A stretch of DNA of 64,000 nucleotides, taken from contig JASKMD010000024.1 in NCBI GenBank assembly GCA_030144725.1, forward strand, positions 5,415,345 through 5,479,344, read 5' to 3'. The notes beneath the pieces are model-generated. The model worked only from the letters and a program-made list of their open reading frames with translations, ran no database searches and had not been told where the DNA came from. Shown here piece by piece: positions 32,535 through 43,245 of this stretch; within the stretch, counting starts at the first letter, position 1; each line of letters opens with the position of its first letter. The position numbers were made by a program, and so were the translations under genes. The DNA is from Haematococcus lacustris. Its lineage: Eukaryota; Chlorophyta; Chlorophyceae; Chlamydomonadales; Haematococcaceae.

Positions 32535-35079
32535 ATGATGCTGTGCAATCGTGTGTCCAATGCACAGCTGCTGCAACGCCGAGTAGCGGTTTCTGCGCCC
32601 TTCCTGCGGCCGCTGACTTGCCATGCCGCCGCAGAAGCAATGCCTGAGGCGGCCACAACCTCTGTCAAGGTGCGTGACATTGATGTGTGCATTGAGGTGT
32701 GCGCTGTTTCGTCCTCACAGCAACCAATTCCATCCTCCCTCCTTTTCTGACTCGCACCGCTGTAGCTCGCAATCCACTTAGGTTTGCTAGCCCATCTATT
32801 TATAGTCTGAACCCGCCACATACTCCATCAGAAACAAAACACGTGTTTGCTGGCAAGGAGAGGCATACCCACATGTGAATGGCATGTCTTACAACGTTGA
32901 TGACGTACTTGATCACCGGTGTAGCCCGCAAACCCACCTTGGCTTGCTAGCCCATTCAATGTCTGAACCCCCCACATATTGCATTTGAAACAAAACAGGT
33001 GCTTGCTGGCAAGGATAGGCATACTCATATTTGCATGTCTACTGCAATGCAGATTGACGAGTTATGCTCTGGGAAGGTCACCAAGTGAGATGCAGACGTC
33101 TCTGCGGCCTACAGGCGCCATGCTTATGCGTCATGCCCTAGGCTGTGCCACCCTGTCACTTCCCTCCTACTGTAGGATATTACCATATGTGGCAATAGTA
33201 ACTCTGGACAAAGACGTCCCGGCGAGCCTGCACATCAGCATGATCAGCAACGAGCGAGTGGAGACCATTGAAGAGGTGTTTGCAGTAGGCGATGAGCTAA
33301 AGGTGAGCACCGCACTGGCTTGCTAGCAGGCCATGTGTACAAGTGCTAGGCGCAGGCAGCATGGGCATGTGTTGTTCCGGCAATGGTTTGCTGCTAATAA
33401 TGGGCAGGCGCAGGGACATAGAAGGGGAGAAGCCAGGGCAAGGGGCTAATCCTATTGCCATAGTGCTACTGCTAATGCCTACTGCTGCTGGCACCATGAA
33501 CTGTTTAAACGTGAAGGTGCAATGACAGGTATGAGGGAGGCTGATACATATGCGTGTTGGTGTGCTGTGCACCCAGGCAGTGGTGGTCAGCATCTCAAGA
33601 AGTACGGGCATAAGGCTGTCTACCAAGGTGTTGGAACTAGTGCCGGGCCAGATGAAGACCGACAAGCAGGTGAGACCGGAAGGATGACCAAGAGCGCCCA
33701 GACAGGGGGACAAGTCGATGGACGGGGGCCTGCCTGATGTGGGGCGAAGGGGACAGGCCTCTACGATGTGAACGTCCCTCCTATGCCAGCTGAATGGGGA
33801 AAGGGAAGGATACGGGCAGTACATGGAAGAGGGCGGGAGGTGGGATGCTTGGGATGAGAGGCAAGGCTGATGTTGGGAGCTGGCTAGGGTGCATGCTTGA
33901 GGCAGTGCATGGCCCTGCGTGTTCAGGCTGTTTTCGCAAGTGCTGAAAAGGGGCTTGCCCAACACCTTGTGAAGAAGAAAGAGATCATGGAGCAGCGCAG
34001 GCAAGCTCTGTCCCACCTCCAGGTACAGCTTGTGGGTCACACTATTCCTAGCGTGGGCCACTCTTGTGTCACCCTGATTTCTGTGTACCTGTCTGAGTCA
34101 TACCGATGCCTGGAGTTGGTCTATATGTGCATTGCTAGACTAGCAGCAGCAGCAGCAGCAACAATGGTTGCACCTGGCCTGCCTGTGGTGCTGTCCTGCT
34201 GCCTAGCCTTATCAACAACAATGTGTGTCTGCTGTTGCCCCTCCACTACACTATGTTGTGGTCTTACAGCCTGAAGAGCCCCTGGCGCTACCTTACTATA
34301 CTTCATGCCCTGGCTCCCTTGCTAGCCTCACTCCTTTGCTGCTATGCTGCTGCTATGCTGCTGTATTCAACACTGGCCTGTCATCTGTGGTAGCAGGTTG
34401 GCTCAGTTGTAACTGGCACGGTAAAGATGCGGCGCAAGGATGGCTGGCTGATTGCATTGAATGGTTTGTCAGCACTGGTGCCCAACTTCAACCAGCGCCT
34501 AGACCGTACCCAGAGCTTGGAGCGAGGTCAAAGCGTGCAGGTGCTGTGCTGTGCTGGTCACAAGTGAAAGCACATGCATGAGGGTGCATCGTTGAAGGGT
34601 TAGGGTAAAAGTGGTTAAGGGATTAGGTGAAGGGAGAGCCAGTGGACAAATCAATATTGAATGTGGCACCTGTTTCATCCCTTCCCTGCCCCTTCTCCCC
34701 TTCCCTTCCCCTTGCTGCCGGGTGTTACCCCTCACATTCATCTTCATCCCCTTATGATGCCCGCCAACCCCCTCACCACCCCTGACTCACAACCTTTCAT
34801 TATCACCTCTCCTGTCCCTGACCTTCCTTGCTGCTGTCTTTCCCCACTTTCCAGGTTCTCATTACTGAGATCAGGGAGCAGTCAGCTATGGCAATTGCCA
34901 CAACCTGCTTTGAAAAGGCACCAGACGGCACCTACCAGCCCCTGGCCCGCCCCCCTGCTAAGTCAGCAGAGACCACAGCAGCAGCTGAGCCAGCAGCTGA
35001 GCCAGCAGCTGAGCCAGCAGCTGAGCCAGCAGCTGAGCCAGCAGCTGAGCAAGGAGTGGAGGCAGCATCAAAGGCTTGA
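32535..35079 (+). CDS. plastid ribosomal protein S1-like, array copy 4
   Basis: Exons 32535-32669, 33053-33084, 33176-33302, 33577-33669, 33927-34022, 34397-34540 and 34855-35079 give 283 aa, the longest copy. Exon 6 has 48 codons, with extra residues in FNQRLDRTQSLERGQSV, and exon 7 carries five AEPA units. The first domain reads ILPYVAIVTLDKDVPASLHI. Intron 1 holds a duplicated segment of about 190 bases (near 32820-32880 and 32985-33030). Its upstream region contains the 1.8-kb transposon and a second promoter-region copy, and its 3' flank is split by the nested transposons. Confidence 0.7.
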
Positions 35080-35462
35080 AGACAGTCACACTAATAGAGT
35101 GGTGCTGGCACTACACAGATAAGCACCTAAGTTGGGACATTTTGAAACGGGGGGTGGCACAACTCATCACTTGCTTGGACGAAACGAATGCAACTCACAT
35201 CGTTGGAGAGATCTACAAGTCCTCTAGCTGCTGATGCCCCCGGCTTAGTATTATTCTCAAGGACTGGAGACTTATGACTTGGCCAGTGGGATACCCCCCC
35301 TAAAACCGGTTTCTCAAACTAAGTGCACCTATGTTGAGACACTCAAGTATAAACCTTTTTCAGGAGAAACTTGGCCCTGCCCTTTTCGGCACTGTATCAC
35401 TATAGGTCTTAGCACCAGATTGCACCATGAATCCACATAACAGCTGTGTTGTGAGTCGAAAG

Positions 35463-35745
35463 TTAAAGCATCACGATGTGCACCCCCCTCTCCACGCAAG
35501 CCCCTCTGCCATACTGAGCTGCCCTCATGGAAAGCTGCTCTTCCAGCTCCTGCCTGTTGTAGAACTGGTCCACTGCCCGGAAATACAATGGAGGTTGCTC
35601 CTCCATTAAGCAACTAACAGCTGCATCCATCATATCGTTGGTCACAATTAGGCAATTCCATGGTGCTAGAGTCACCATGCTCTTGCCAGCTTGGATGGAG
35701 GCTTTGGCAGCTGCCAGCAGCTGCTCCTTGTTGGGGGTGTATAAG
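35463..35745 (-). pseudogene. C-terminal part of a pogo-like transposase, split by insertion
   Basis: Minus strand: TPNKEQLLAAAKASIQAGKS, then FRAVDQFYNRQELEEQLSM, ending at 35463. The preceding residues AAAFAKTGLY lie beyond the inserted element, at about 44365-44395. AF-x-KTGLY followed by PN resembles the conserved end of pogo/Tigger DDE transposases, which agrees with TA target duplication. No DDE catalytic region was identified, so function rests on one motif and the element's ends. Confidence 0.45.
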
Positions 35746-36869
35746 TCAGGTGTCCCCAACTAACAGAAAACCGACCCCTGGTAATCGAAACGACGCCGCG
35801 TCTCAGCCCCGTGGTTTCTATTTATGCTACGCACATCACTGGATAGATGACTCTGTCAGCTATGTGGTGCAGCCTGTAATATTAAAAATATAGTGCAGTG
35901 TGCTGAGTGCTATGGCGGCTCAAATCTTGACATTCAAATTCATGCCAATTTTGCTCATGCGGGCCTCGCCGCGACCAGCTGCTGCCAAGGGGGGGCAGCA
36001 GGAGGGGGGGGCAGCCCAGGGGCGGCGCCAGCACCAGCTGCCAGCTGCTGCCAGGGGGGGGCAGCAGGAGGGGTGGAAGGAGGTGGGAGGGGTGGATGGG
36101 GTGGAAGGAGGTGGGAGGGGTGGAGGTGGGAGGGGTGGAAGGAGGTGGGAGGGGGTGGGAGGCTTCTGCGGGGGCTGGGAGGTGGTGGGGCTGCAAGGGG
36201 GCAGGTCCTGCAAGGGGGCTAGAAAATCCTGCAAGGCAGAGTCGGGTCACGCCAAAGGGTGAGGAGGCGGCCCTGGTTGATGGATTGCCGTGTTTTTTTC
36301 TCCAACAGCTGTGTCGTTGAGTTACGAACAAAGTAATAACTCGAAATTCTAATAATTCAGAGTGGTCGGACCTTTTTCTGAACGCAAGTTATTTGAAGAT
36401 AATTTGAAGATTCGCCTTAGAATGAGATGAATGACGTTTTGATTTGCCGCCGTGGGTAGGGGTCGCAGAGGCAAGCTTGACCTTTCCCATATCGCATATA
36501 CTCCGCAATGGCAATGCGCATGTGGGATGGCGGCCACGGCTGGATGGACGACGACGAAAGCGACGATGGCATTGAGGTCGTCATTGCCTTAAGCGTTCTT
36601 CCGTTGTTGTTGGCAGCCATCTTGCCTCTTGTGGCCGACCTCGCCCCCCCGCAGTAAGTTTTTCTAGCAAATACCTGCTCGCTATCTTTCACGTCAACGC
36701 AATGCGTGCTTTGTGTAGGGCTGCTTCTACAAGTATTCGATGAAGCCGATGGGGAGTTCAGACGTGCGACAGGTGCGCATTGCATGGCACTGGCCTTTGA
36801 AGTGAACGCACATGCAGCACATGCTGCAATGCGGGCTGCAACACGTAGCATGTATGTTGAAGTGGATGA

Positions 36870-37210
36870 GCAGCAACAGCAACAGCAGCAGGCTGCAGGT
36901 GTGGTCAAGTGGATGAGCATCAGAAGCAGGCTGCAGGTGTGTTGCAGTGGATGAGCAGCAGCAGCAGCAATAGGCTGCAGGTGTGGTGCATTGGATGAGC
37001 AGCAGCAGCAGCAGGCTGCAGGTGTGCTGCAGTACAGGCTGCAACAGGCTGCAGGTGTGGTCAAGTGGATGAGCATCAGCAGCATGCTGCAGGTGTGGTG
37101 CAGTGGATGAGCAGCAACAGCAACAGCAACAACCTGCACGTGTGGTCAAGTGGACGAGCATCAGCAGCTTGAACAGCAGCAGCAGCAGCCTGCAGGTGTG
37201 ATGCTTTGCA
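36870..37210. repeat. CAG-rich minisatellite inside the TCAGG element
   Basis: Units of about 38-75 bases share GGCTGCAGGTGTGGT and GTGGATGAGCAGCAGCAG. Open minus-strand readings over it (HLTTPAACC repeats) are a product of the repeat. Confidence 0.8.
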
Positions 37211-37444
37211 GGCTGTAGCAGGCAGCAAGTGTGTTGCAGTAATTGAGCCATGTTTTCAACATGTAAGATTTGTAAACCTCAACACAGCCCAGCAGTTATG
37301 CTTTGGTTGCTGTATAAGATGTAAGAACGACGTCATGCTTCAACATAACCTGTCTCAACACCGACTCAACGAATGTCAACACAACACCATGCACAATAGC
37401 CAAGTACCAATGTTGTGCCATGCCAACAGGCCTGTCCAACAGGC

Positions 37445-37484
37445 CTGTCGCGCTGTAAGCATGCGCTGGGACCTGGCACTTACT
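37445..37484 (-). repeat. outer 40-bp B repeat of the retroelement
   Basis: CTGTCGCGCTGTAAGCATGC onward (plus strand), repeated exactly at 37915-37954 on the other side of the 430-bp A repeat. Confidence 0.9.
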
Positions 37485-37914
37485 AGGCAGGGTTTCGTCC
37501 GCCCTTGCTGGTCCTCTGATGTTGCAGACGGGGCAGGGGGACAGGAAAGACGTGGGCGCAATCCGCACGGTTCCCTTAACGACTTGGGCTTGGGGAGTGC
37601 CTCGACCGCTTGGTAGGCTGGCGGGTTACAATGAGGTATCTCAAGCTGCTGAAGCAGCAGCAACTCAGTCCTTAAGTGCCTAGCAAGTGTGGAGATCCAG
37701 GGTAATGTAACTGCCGTCTGAGTCAGTACGGCCAATCAGCATCAAGGAACCAATCAACATGCACCAATGATCAGCCCTCGCCACAACACCTAAACTAGAG
37801 ATGTAGTCTGCGCACAACGCCACAATTGCGCCTAATCTGGCTAAGGAGTTAACAACATGAGAGGCACCCGCCCTTGTTACGCATTATGTCCGGTCACCTT
37901 GTGTGTTGTGACAG
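37485..37914 (-). repeat. 3' A repeat (430 bp) of the retroelement
   Basis: Matches 42816-43245 base for base as far as I could read. It is bordered on both sides by the 40-bp B repeat. Confidence 0.9.
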
Positions 37915-38381
37915 CTGTCGCGCTGTAAGCATGCGCTGGGACCTGGCACTTACTTCCCCCCAGTGCGCAAGGTGGTGGTACAGCATTGAGGCGCACTATG
38001 TGAAAGTGCAGGTCACAGCACATGGCAACACAGGTTAAGGCACTTAGGAACTCGCTACGGGCAGGACAAGGTGGGCCTAATCCCATCCAAGCCTGGGCTC
38101 CCCGCGATACTGAGGATAGGAATCCAAGGGTGGCGCTAGTCGCCAATGGCTCACCCCTTGGTACCCTCAGGCCCATAGTGCCATGCCATGCGAGTCAGGG
38201 CATGCACATGCCACGGCCAGGCCCACATTCTCGCCATGACCCAACCGCGCTGAGCGCCGCTGGCCGGGTACTGGGGAAGCAAGGGTTAGGCTGGGCAGGA
38301 CGGTGCCCTCAGGCTGCAGCCACCGGCTATTGCGCAACACGGTCGGGCTGACCTTATCGGTGATGGTGCCATCTGCCCAGT

Positions 38382-41300
38382 CTACAGCAAAGTAATGAGG
38401 GTGGTACTGCTGGCCCTTGAAGCGCACCACCCCCCAGCGGCTTGTGCCTGGCTGGCGGGCCACACGTCCATGCAACAACTGGGCCGCCTGGGCTCGGGAT
38501 CAAGCTGGGCACCAGTGCCGTCCAGGCTGCCCGGCAGCGGCCAGCGGGAGAGCACGTCTGCATTCTGGTGCTTGTTCCCCGGGCGGTGCTCAATGGTGAA
38601 GGTGTAGTCTTGCAAGGAGAGGGCCCACCGGGCGTGGTGGCCTGTGAGGTTGGGGTTGGTCATCAGCCAGGTGAGGGGTTGGTGGTCTGTGACCAGGCGG
38701 AAGGAGGCACCATGCAGGTAGGGCCGGAGGGTCTTGATGGCCCACACTGCACACAACATTTCACCCTGGTAAGAGCTGTAGTTGCGTTCGTGCTTGTTGT
38801 TGCTGCGGGAGACGCAAGCGACCATGTATTCCATGCCAACGTCATCCACTTGGCCTAGGACAGCGCCGCACCCAGCTGTGGACCAGTCAGTGTGCAACAC
38901 AAAGGGACGCTCATGGTCAGCACGACGCAGGACCAAGCCGGGGGTGCAGATAGCGGCCTTGAGGGTTGCAAAAGCTTGCTGGTGCTCCTCCCCCCATACC
39001 CAGGGTGCCCCTTTGCTAGTGAGATGTGTGATAGGTGCGGCGATGGCAGAGAAGTTGGGCACATAGCAGCGGTAGTAGTTGATGAATCCCATAATCTGGC
39101 GTAGGTCATGCAAGCAGGTGGGAGTGGGTAGGGCAGTAACAGCCGCCACCTTGGCCTCAGTGGGAGACAGGCCGTGGCTGCTGACATTGTGCCCAAGATA
39201 CTCTACCACATCAGCACCAAAGACGCTCTTGTCAGGGTGCGCCTTAAGCCCAGTGGCTTGGAGCATGCGTAGTGCTGCTGTCACGTCGATCAGGTGCTGC
39301 TCTGCGGTGGTGCTGTGGACAAGCAGGTCGTCAATGTACGCCTTGCAACAGTGTATGAGGCCAGCATCAGCAACGCAGCGGTCCATGACACGCTGGTACT
39401 CGGCTGGTGCATTGCGTAGGCCAAATGGCATGCGGTTAAAGTAATAGAGCTTGTTGCCACACCAGAATGCTGTCTTTATACGGTCAGCTGGGGCAATGTG
39501 CAGCTGGAAGAAGCCACTACGCATGTCTAACTTGCTGAAGTAGCAGCTGTCCCCCAACTCACTGAACAACTCATCGGGGCGGGGCAGGCCATAGATGTCA
39601 GGCCGGGTGGCAGCGTTGAGCTGACGGTAGTCAATAGCAAAGCGCTTGTCAGTCCAGTTGCCATGAACATCTTTCTTGGCAGGTAGGACAGGGGCAGCAG
39701 CGTAGCTGCATGGGCCTTCCACCGGGGAGATGATGCCGGCAGCCAGCAGCTCGGCGGTCTTGTCACTGCAAATCTGACGCTCTATGGGGCTGTAGCGACG
39801 CGGAGGACTGCGGACAGGCTCAGTAGTGGTAAGGGGGATAGTGAGAGGGGGGCGTGGACCATGGTACCCTGGCAAGTCTGACAAGCTATAGGAAAAGGCG
39901 TTGTCATGTGCCTCGATGACAGCTTGCAACTGGTGATGTTGGGCGGCAGTCATGTCAGGGTGATGGCCAAAGAGCATGCCCTTGGGATGCTTTGTGAAGC
40001 GGGCATCAGGCGGCAGATGCTGGTGTCCATCGGGCAGTGTGTGGGCAATGGTGACGCAGCTGAACAGGCATGGAAGAGCTGGCACCTCTTGCGGTTGTTG
40101 GGGTGGGCAAGCATGCATGGTGGGTAGCAGCGCGCAGAGGATCAGCAAGAATGCACAAGCGTTGCGCAGTGTGCAGCCCTTACGCATGGCGTCAAGCAGC
40201 CCCTTCCCCGCGGTTGACCAGCGCTCAAGGAGCGGTGTGGGTGCCTTAGCACGCTGCTTGCGGTCCCGCCGGCGGGCAGCCCCCAGGCCCAGTGGCTGAT
40301 GTTTGGGGGTACGGGTGGGAAGCTGCTGCCTGTCCATGCCACGGCCGGGCTTGCTGCGAGGGGCCAGGGGGGGACCCCTGATTTCCACCCCTGGCTGGTC
40401 CTCCGCAACACTGGGGGTGTGGCTGCAACCGGAGGTGGCGCTGGCCGCACTTGGCTTACCCTCCGGAACCCCCAGGTAGCACGCGCTGGTATGGCCGCTG
40501 CTACCCTCCGCACCCCCGCTGATCACTGGGCTGGCCATGCAGGCCCAAAGGGGGCTGCCCTGCATCAGGCTAGAGAGGTCAGCCACACTGCACTGGCTCA
40601 GCATGGTTGCACTGGACCATTCAGCTGGGGGCTCAAAGTGTAATGGCAAGGCATGGCGTGGCTGCGAGTGAGCATGGCTAGCCAGCTGAGGGGCGTAGGT
40701 AAGCAAGCGCCCTGGTAGGTCAATCTGTATGCCGTGCCGAAGCATGACCTCTGTGCCTATCACAAGGGTGTAAGGCAGACTGCTGTGTTCCTCCACGATG
40801 TGCACGCGGTGGCGGGAGCGGGCTGCATGGGGTGTGCCCAGGGCCAGACCCACCTCTACCACCACCGCACCCAGGGTCTGGAAAGTGGTCCCCCCGCTCT
40901 GGATGATGCGTAGCTGGGTGGGGAGCACCTCCAGTTGCAGCTGCTTGGCCAGGCCTGCCGTCATAAGTTGAGCGCCAGAGCCTGAGTCAATCATGACCCC
41001 AGGGATGGCATGGGGGTTGCCGTGCCTATCAAGCACGCTGAGCCCTGCGTGCACACTGGGGTTGGCAGCAAAGGGGAGGGCCTGCGGGGGAGGGGCCCCG
41101 GCACGGATGTACGAGGCAGGCGGCAGCGACGCGCTGGCTGATGAGTTCTGGGCACTTTGGGCAGCAACCACACCTTGTGCCAGCGGTTGTTGTGCACGCA
41201 GCTGTGCCACCTGAGCCTCCACAATCAGCAATGACTGCTGCATGCCAGTAACGCGCTGATCAAGCGCATGTACAATGTTGGTTATGTCGGCAAGCACAAC

Positions 41301-42791
41301 ACGCTCAGGCTGAGGGGCTGCGGGCGGGCTGCGAGCTGAGGCACTACCCGGGTTGAAGCTAGTGGGGCGATCAGCGGCAGCTGCCAGGGCATGGCGCATG
41401 GCCTCAAGCGCATGCTCAGGGCTGGTGATGGGCACAGAGGTAAAGCTATGCATGGCTGCACCCTCATCTTCTACCATACCCTCAGCGGCGACCAGCGCAT
41501 GGGTGGGAGCAGGGGGCCCCCAGTGTACAGGGCGTAGCTCGGGGTGCTTGGAGTAGCAGCGATCCTCGGTGTGGCCATCCTTGTCACAATGATCACAATG
41601 CAGCCGGCTGCGAGGGGGCCCTCCCCTTGGCTGCATGGCGGTGTGAGCACGCAACGGCGCAGCAGCAGGGGGCCGTGAGGCCATGAACAACCTGAACTGC
41701 TCAAACAAGGCTTGTTCGGCTGGCTGAGGGCTGCTGGCATTGACATGTGTAGGGGCGGTGGAGGGTGCAGGCCTAGGCTGTCCTTGCATGCCTATGTGGC
41801 ATTCCGCGGTGCTGTGGCCTGTCCAGCGCTGGTGGTTCTCACACCATTGCAGTTGTGATTGGGCAGGCCTAGGTGGTGGCATGGACGCATGCAGAGCATT
41901 GCCGAGCTGCTTCATCAGGCGCTGGGCAGCCTTGACAGCGCTGGCATCACCTCCCTTGAGCTGCCCCAGCAGGTCGGTCGTGTTAACGCCGATGGCGACA
42001 GTTGGCTTGCCAGCTGCCTGATCCAGCTGGAGCATGCCTACGAGCTCGTTGTAGACCTGTGTGGCAGCGGTCTCTGCACGGCCAAGGGCCAACTCGACTG
42101 AGTCCTCGCTGTGATGGGGCATGGCCAACCTAGCAAAGGCTGCCTTGCTGCGTTGCACAAAGGCCTGCCCTTGGGGGTGCAAGACATGACGCGGGTGTGG
42201 CTGCAGGGCAATAATGAACATGTTGACAGCACCTAAGCGGCTGAGATGGCCTTGCTCGGTCATGCGCACCAGCTGAGGCGACATGCGTGCCAGTAGCGAC
42301 GCGGGTGCCTCCGTCCGCCCGCTGTCACCCGTGTCACCCAGCCGCATACCTTGCACCTGTTGCTTCAGGAGCACGGGGTCCGCGAGGTCGTCGCGTACGA
42401 TAGCCAGGAACATCTCAATGCATTGGGCGGAGTCCAAAGCGCTCTCGTCGTCGAGCTCCTCGTACCGGGCCTGATACTCCTGGATGACAGAATGCTTTAC
42501 ATAACCATCGCTGAATGCCGCAGCCGCGCGGCTGGGCAGCTTACGAAGCACAAGCGCGAGAGCGCGGTCGCTCGACAGCTCGGCATCGTCGCAGAGCACA
42601 TGAAGCGCGCTCTGAACGCACTGAAAAGACCGATCCAGCTCATAAGGCGACAGCACTGTACCGGAAGAAGGCAGCGGGTGCTTGACGCCGAACGAGGTGG
42701 CGGAACTGAAGCGGGAGCCGTAGGTGGGGATGCCACTCGAACCGCCCGCGTCGCCGGCGTTCGAAGCACCGTCGACGGACATAGCGCTCAT
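38382..42791 (-). CDS. retroelement gag-protease-RT-RNase H polyprotein
   Basis: One unbroken 1469-aa frame starting 24 bases inside the 5' A repeat. Order: a gag-like N-terminal region of about 390 aa; a CCHC zinc knuckle (CDHCDKDGHTEDRC, about residues 396-409); an aspartic protease motif (MIDSGSGAQLMTAG, about 600); a Ty3-type reverse transcriptase with FAIDYRQLNAAT, YFSKLDMRSGFFQL, MPFGLRNAPAEYQ and the catalytic YIDDLL (about 1150); and RNase H with VLHTDWSTAGCGAVLGQ (about 1300) and TDHQPLTWL, ending near NADVLSRWP (about 1410). No integrase or tyrosine recombinase follows. A further minus-strand reading at 38167-38478 (WGVVRFKGQQYHPHYFAVDW) may be its remnant tail. Confidence 0.88.
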   Translation of the reverse strand: MSAMSVDGASNAGDAGGSSGIPTYGSRFSSATSFGVKHPLPSSGTVLSPYELDRSFQCVQSALHVLCDDAELSSDRALALVLRKLPSRAAAAFSDGYVKHSVIQEYQARYEELDDESALDSAQCIEMFLAIVRDDLADPVLLKQQVQGMRLGDTGDSGRTEAPASLLARMSPQLVRMTEQGHLSRLGAVNMFIIALQPHPRHVLHPQGQAFVQRSKAAFARLAMPHHSEDSVELALGRAETAATQVYNELVGMLQLDQAAGKPTVAIGVNTTDLLGQLKGGDASAVKAAQRLMKQLGNALHASMPPPRPAQSQLQWCENHQRWTGHSTAECHIGMQGQPRPAPSTAPTHVNASSPQPAEQALFEQFRLFMASRPPAAAPLRAHTAMQPRGGPPRSRLHCDHCDKDGHTEDRCYSKHPELRPVHWGPPAPTHALVAAEGMVEDEGAAMHSFTSVPITSPEHALEAMRHALAAAADRPTSFNPGSASARSPPAAPQPERVVLADITNIVHALDQRVTGMQQSLLIVEAQVAQLRAQQPLAQGVVAAQSAQNSSASASLPPASYIRAGAPPPQALPFAANPSVHAGLSVLDRHGNPHAIPGVMIDSGSGAQLMTAGLAKQLQLEVLPTQLRIIQSGGTTFQTLGAVVVEVGLALGTPHAARSRHRVHIVEEHSSLPYTLVIGTEVMLRHGIQIDLPGRLLTYAPQLASHAHSQPRHALPLHFEPPAEWSSATMLSQCSVADLSSLMQGSPLWACMASPVISGGAEGSSGHTSACYLGVPEGKPSAASATSGCSHTPSVAEDQPGVEIRGPPLAPRSKPGRGMDRQQLPTRTPKHQPLGLGAARRRDRKQRAKAPTPLLERWSTAGKGLLDAMRKGCTLRNACAFLLILCALLPTMHACPPQQPQEVPALPCLFSCVTIAHTLPDGHQHLPPDARFTKHPKGMLFGHHPDMTAAQHHQLQAVIEAHDNAFSYSLSDLPGYHGPRPPLTIPLTTTEPVRSPPRRYSPIERQICSDKTAELLAAGIISPVEGPCSYAAAPVLPAKKDVHGNWTDKRFAIDYRQLNAATRPDIYGLPRPDELFSELGDSCYFSKLDMRSGFFQLHIAPADRIKTAFWCGNKLYYFNRMPFGLRNAPAEYQRVMDRCVADAGLIHCCKAYIDDLLVHSTTAEQHLIDVTAALRMLQATGLKAHPDKSVFGADVVEYLGHNVSSHGLSPTEAKVAAVTALPTPTCLHDLRQIMGFINYYRCYVPNFSAIAAPITHLTSKGAPWVWGEEHQQAFATLKAAICTPGLVLRRADHERPFVLHTDWSTAGCGAVLGQVDDVGMEYMVACVSRSNNKHERNYSSYQGEMLCAVWAIKTLRPYLHGASFRLVTDHQPLTWLMTNPNLTGHHARWALSLQDYTFTIEHRPGNKHQNADVLSRWPLPGSLDGTGAQLDPEPRRPSCCMDVWPASQAQAAGGWCASRASSTTLITLL

Positions 42792-42815
42792 GCCACGTCA
42801 GAATAAGCTTGAGAT

Positions 42816-43245
42816 AGGCAGGGTTTCGTCCGCCCTTGCTGGTCCTCTGATGTTGCAGACGGGGCAGGGGGACAGGAAAGACGTGGGCGCAATCCGCACG
42901 GTTCCCTTAACGACTTGGGCTTGGGGAGTGCCTCGACCGCTTGGTAGGCTGGCGGGTTACAATGAGGTATCTCAAGCTGCTGAAGCAGCAGCAACTCAGT
43001 CCTTAAGTGCCTAGCAAGTGTGGAGATCCAGGGTAATGTAACTGCCGTCTGAGTCAGTACGGCCAATCAGCATCAAGGAACCAATCAACATGCACCAATG
43101 ATCAGCCCTCGCCACAACACCTAAACTAGAGATGTAGTCTGCGCACAACGCCACAATTGCGCCTAATCTGGCTAAGGAGTTAACAACATGAGAGGCACCC
43201 GCCCTTGTTACGCATTATGTCCGGTCACCTTGTGTGTTGTGACAG
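42816..43245 (-). repeat. 5' A repeat (430 bp) of the retroelement
   Basis: Partner of 37485-37914, without a B repeat on either side. No tRNA primer-binding site was seen in the 24 bases between this repeat and the start codon. Confidence 0.9.

Larger units (their letters stand above)
37445..43245 (-). mobile_element. TOC1-like retroelement with split terminal repeats
   Basis: 5.8 kb, read on the minus strand. A 430-bp repeat A occurs at 42816-43245 (5' side) and 37485-37914 (3' side). A 40-bp repeat B occurs at 37915-37954 and 37445-37484. In element order the structure is A, coding region, B, A, B. This is the split direct repeat plan of PAT/DIRS-type elements and of the unusual repeat arrangement reported for Chlamydomonas TOC1. 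A purine tract (GGGGGGA) precedes the inner B. Outer ends read TGTCAC and GCGACA with GGCC on both sides, which could also be a 4-bp duplication made by an integrase. The two A copies look identical, so the insertion is young. Confidence 0.7.

Noticed and set aside
36417..37251. Cys- and Leu-rich minus-strand frames (HLTTPAACC)
   Set aside because: They translate the CAG-rich minisatellite inside the TCAGG element.
37445..43245. Ordinary Ty3 LTR retrotransposon with two equal LTRs
   Set aside because: The 40-bp B segment is missing after the 5' A repeat and present on both sides of the 3' A repeat, and no integrase follows RNase H. Kept only as the alternative reading.
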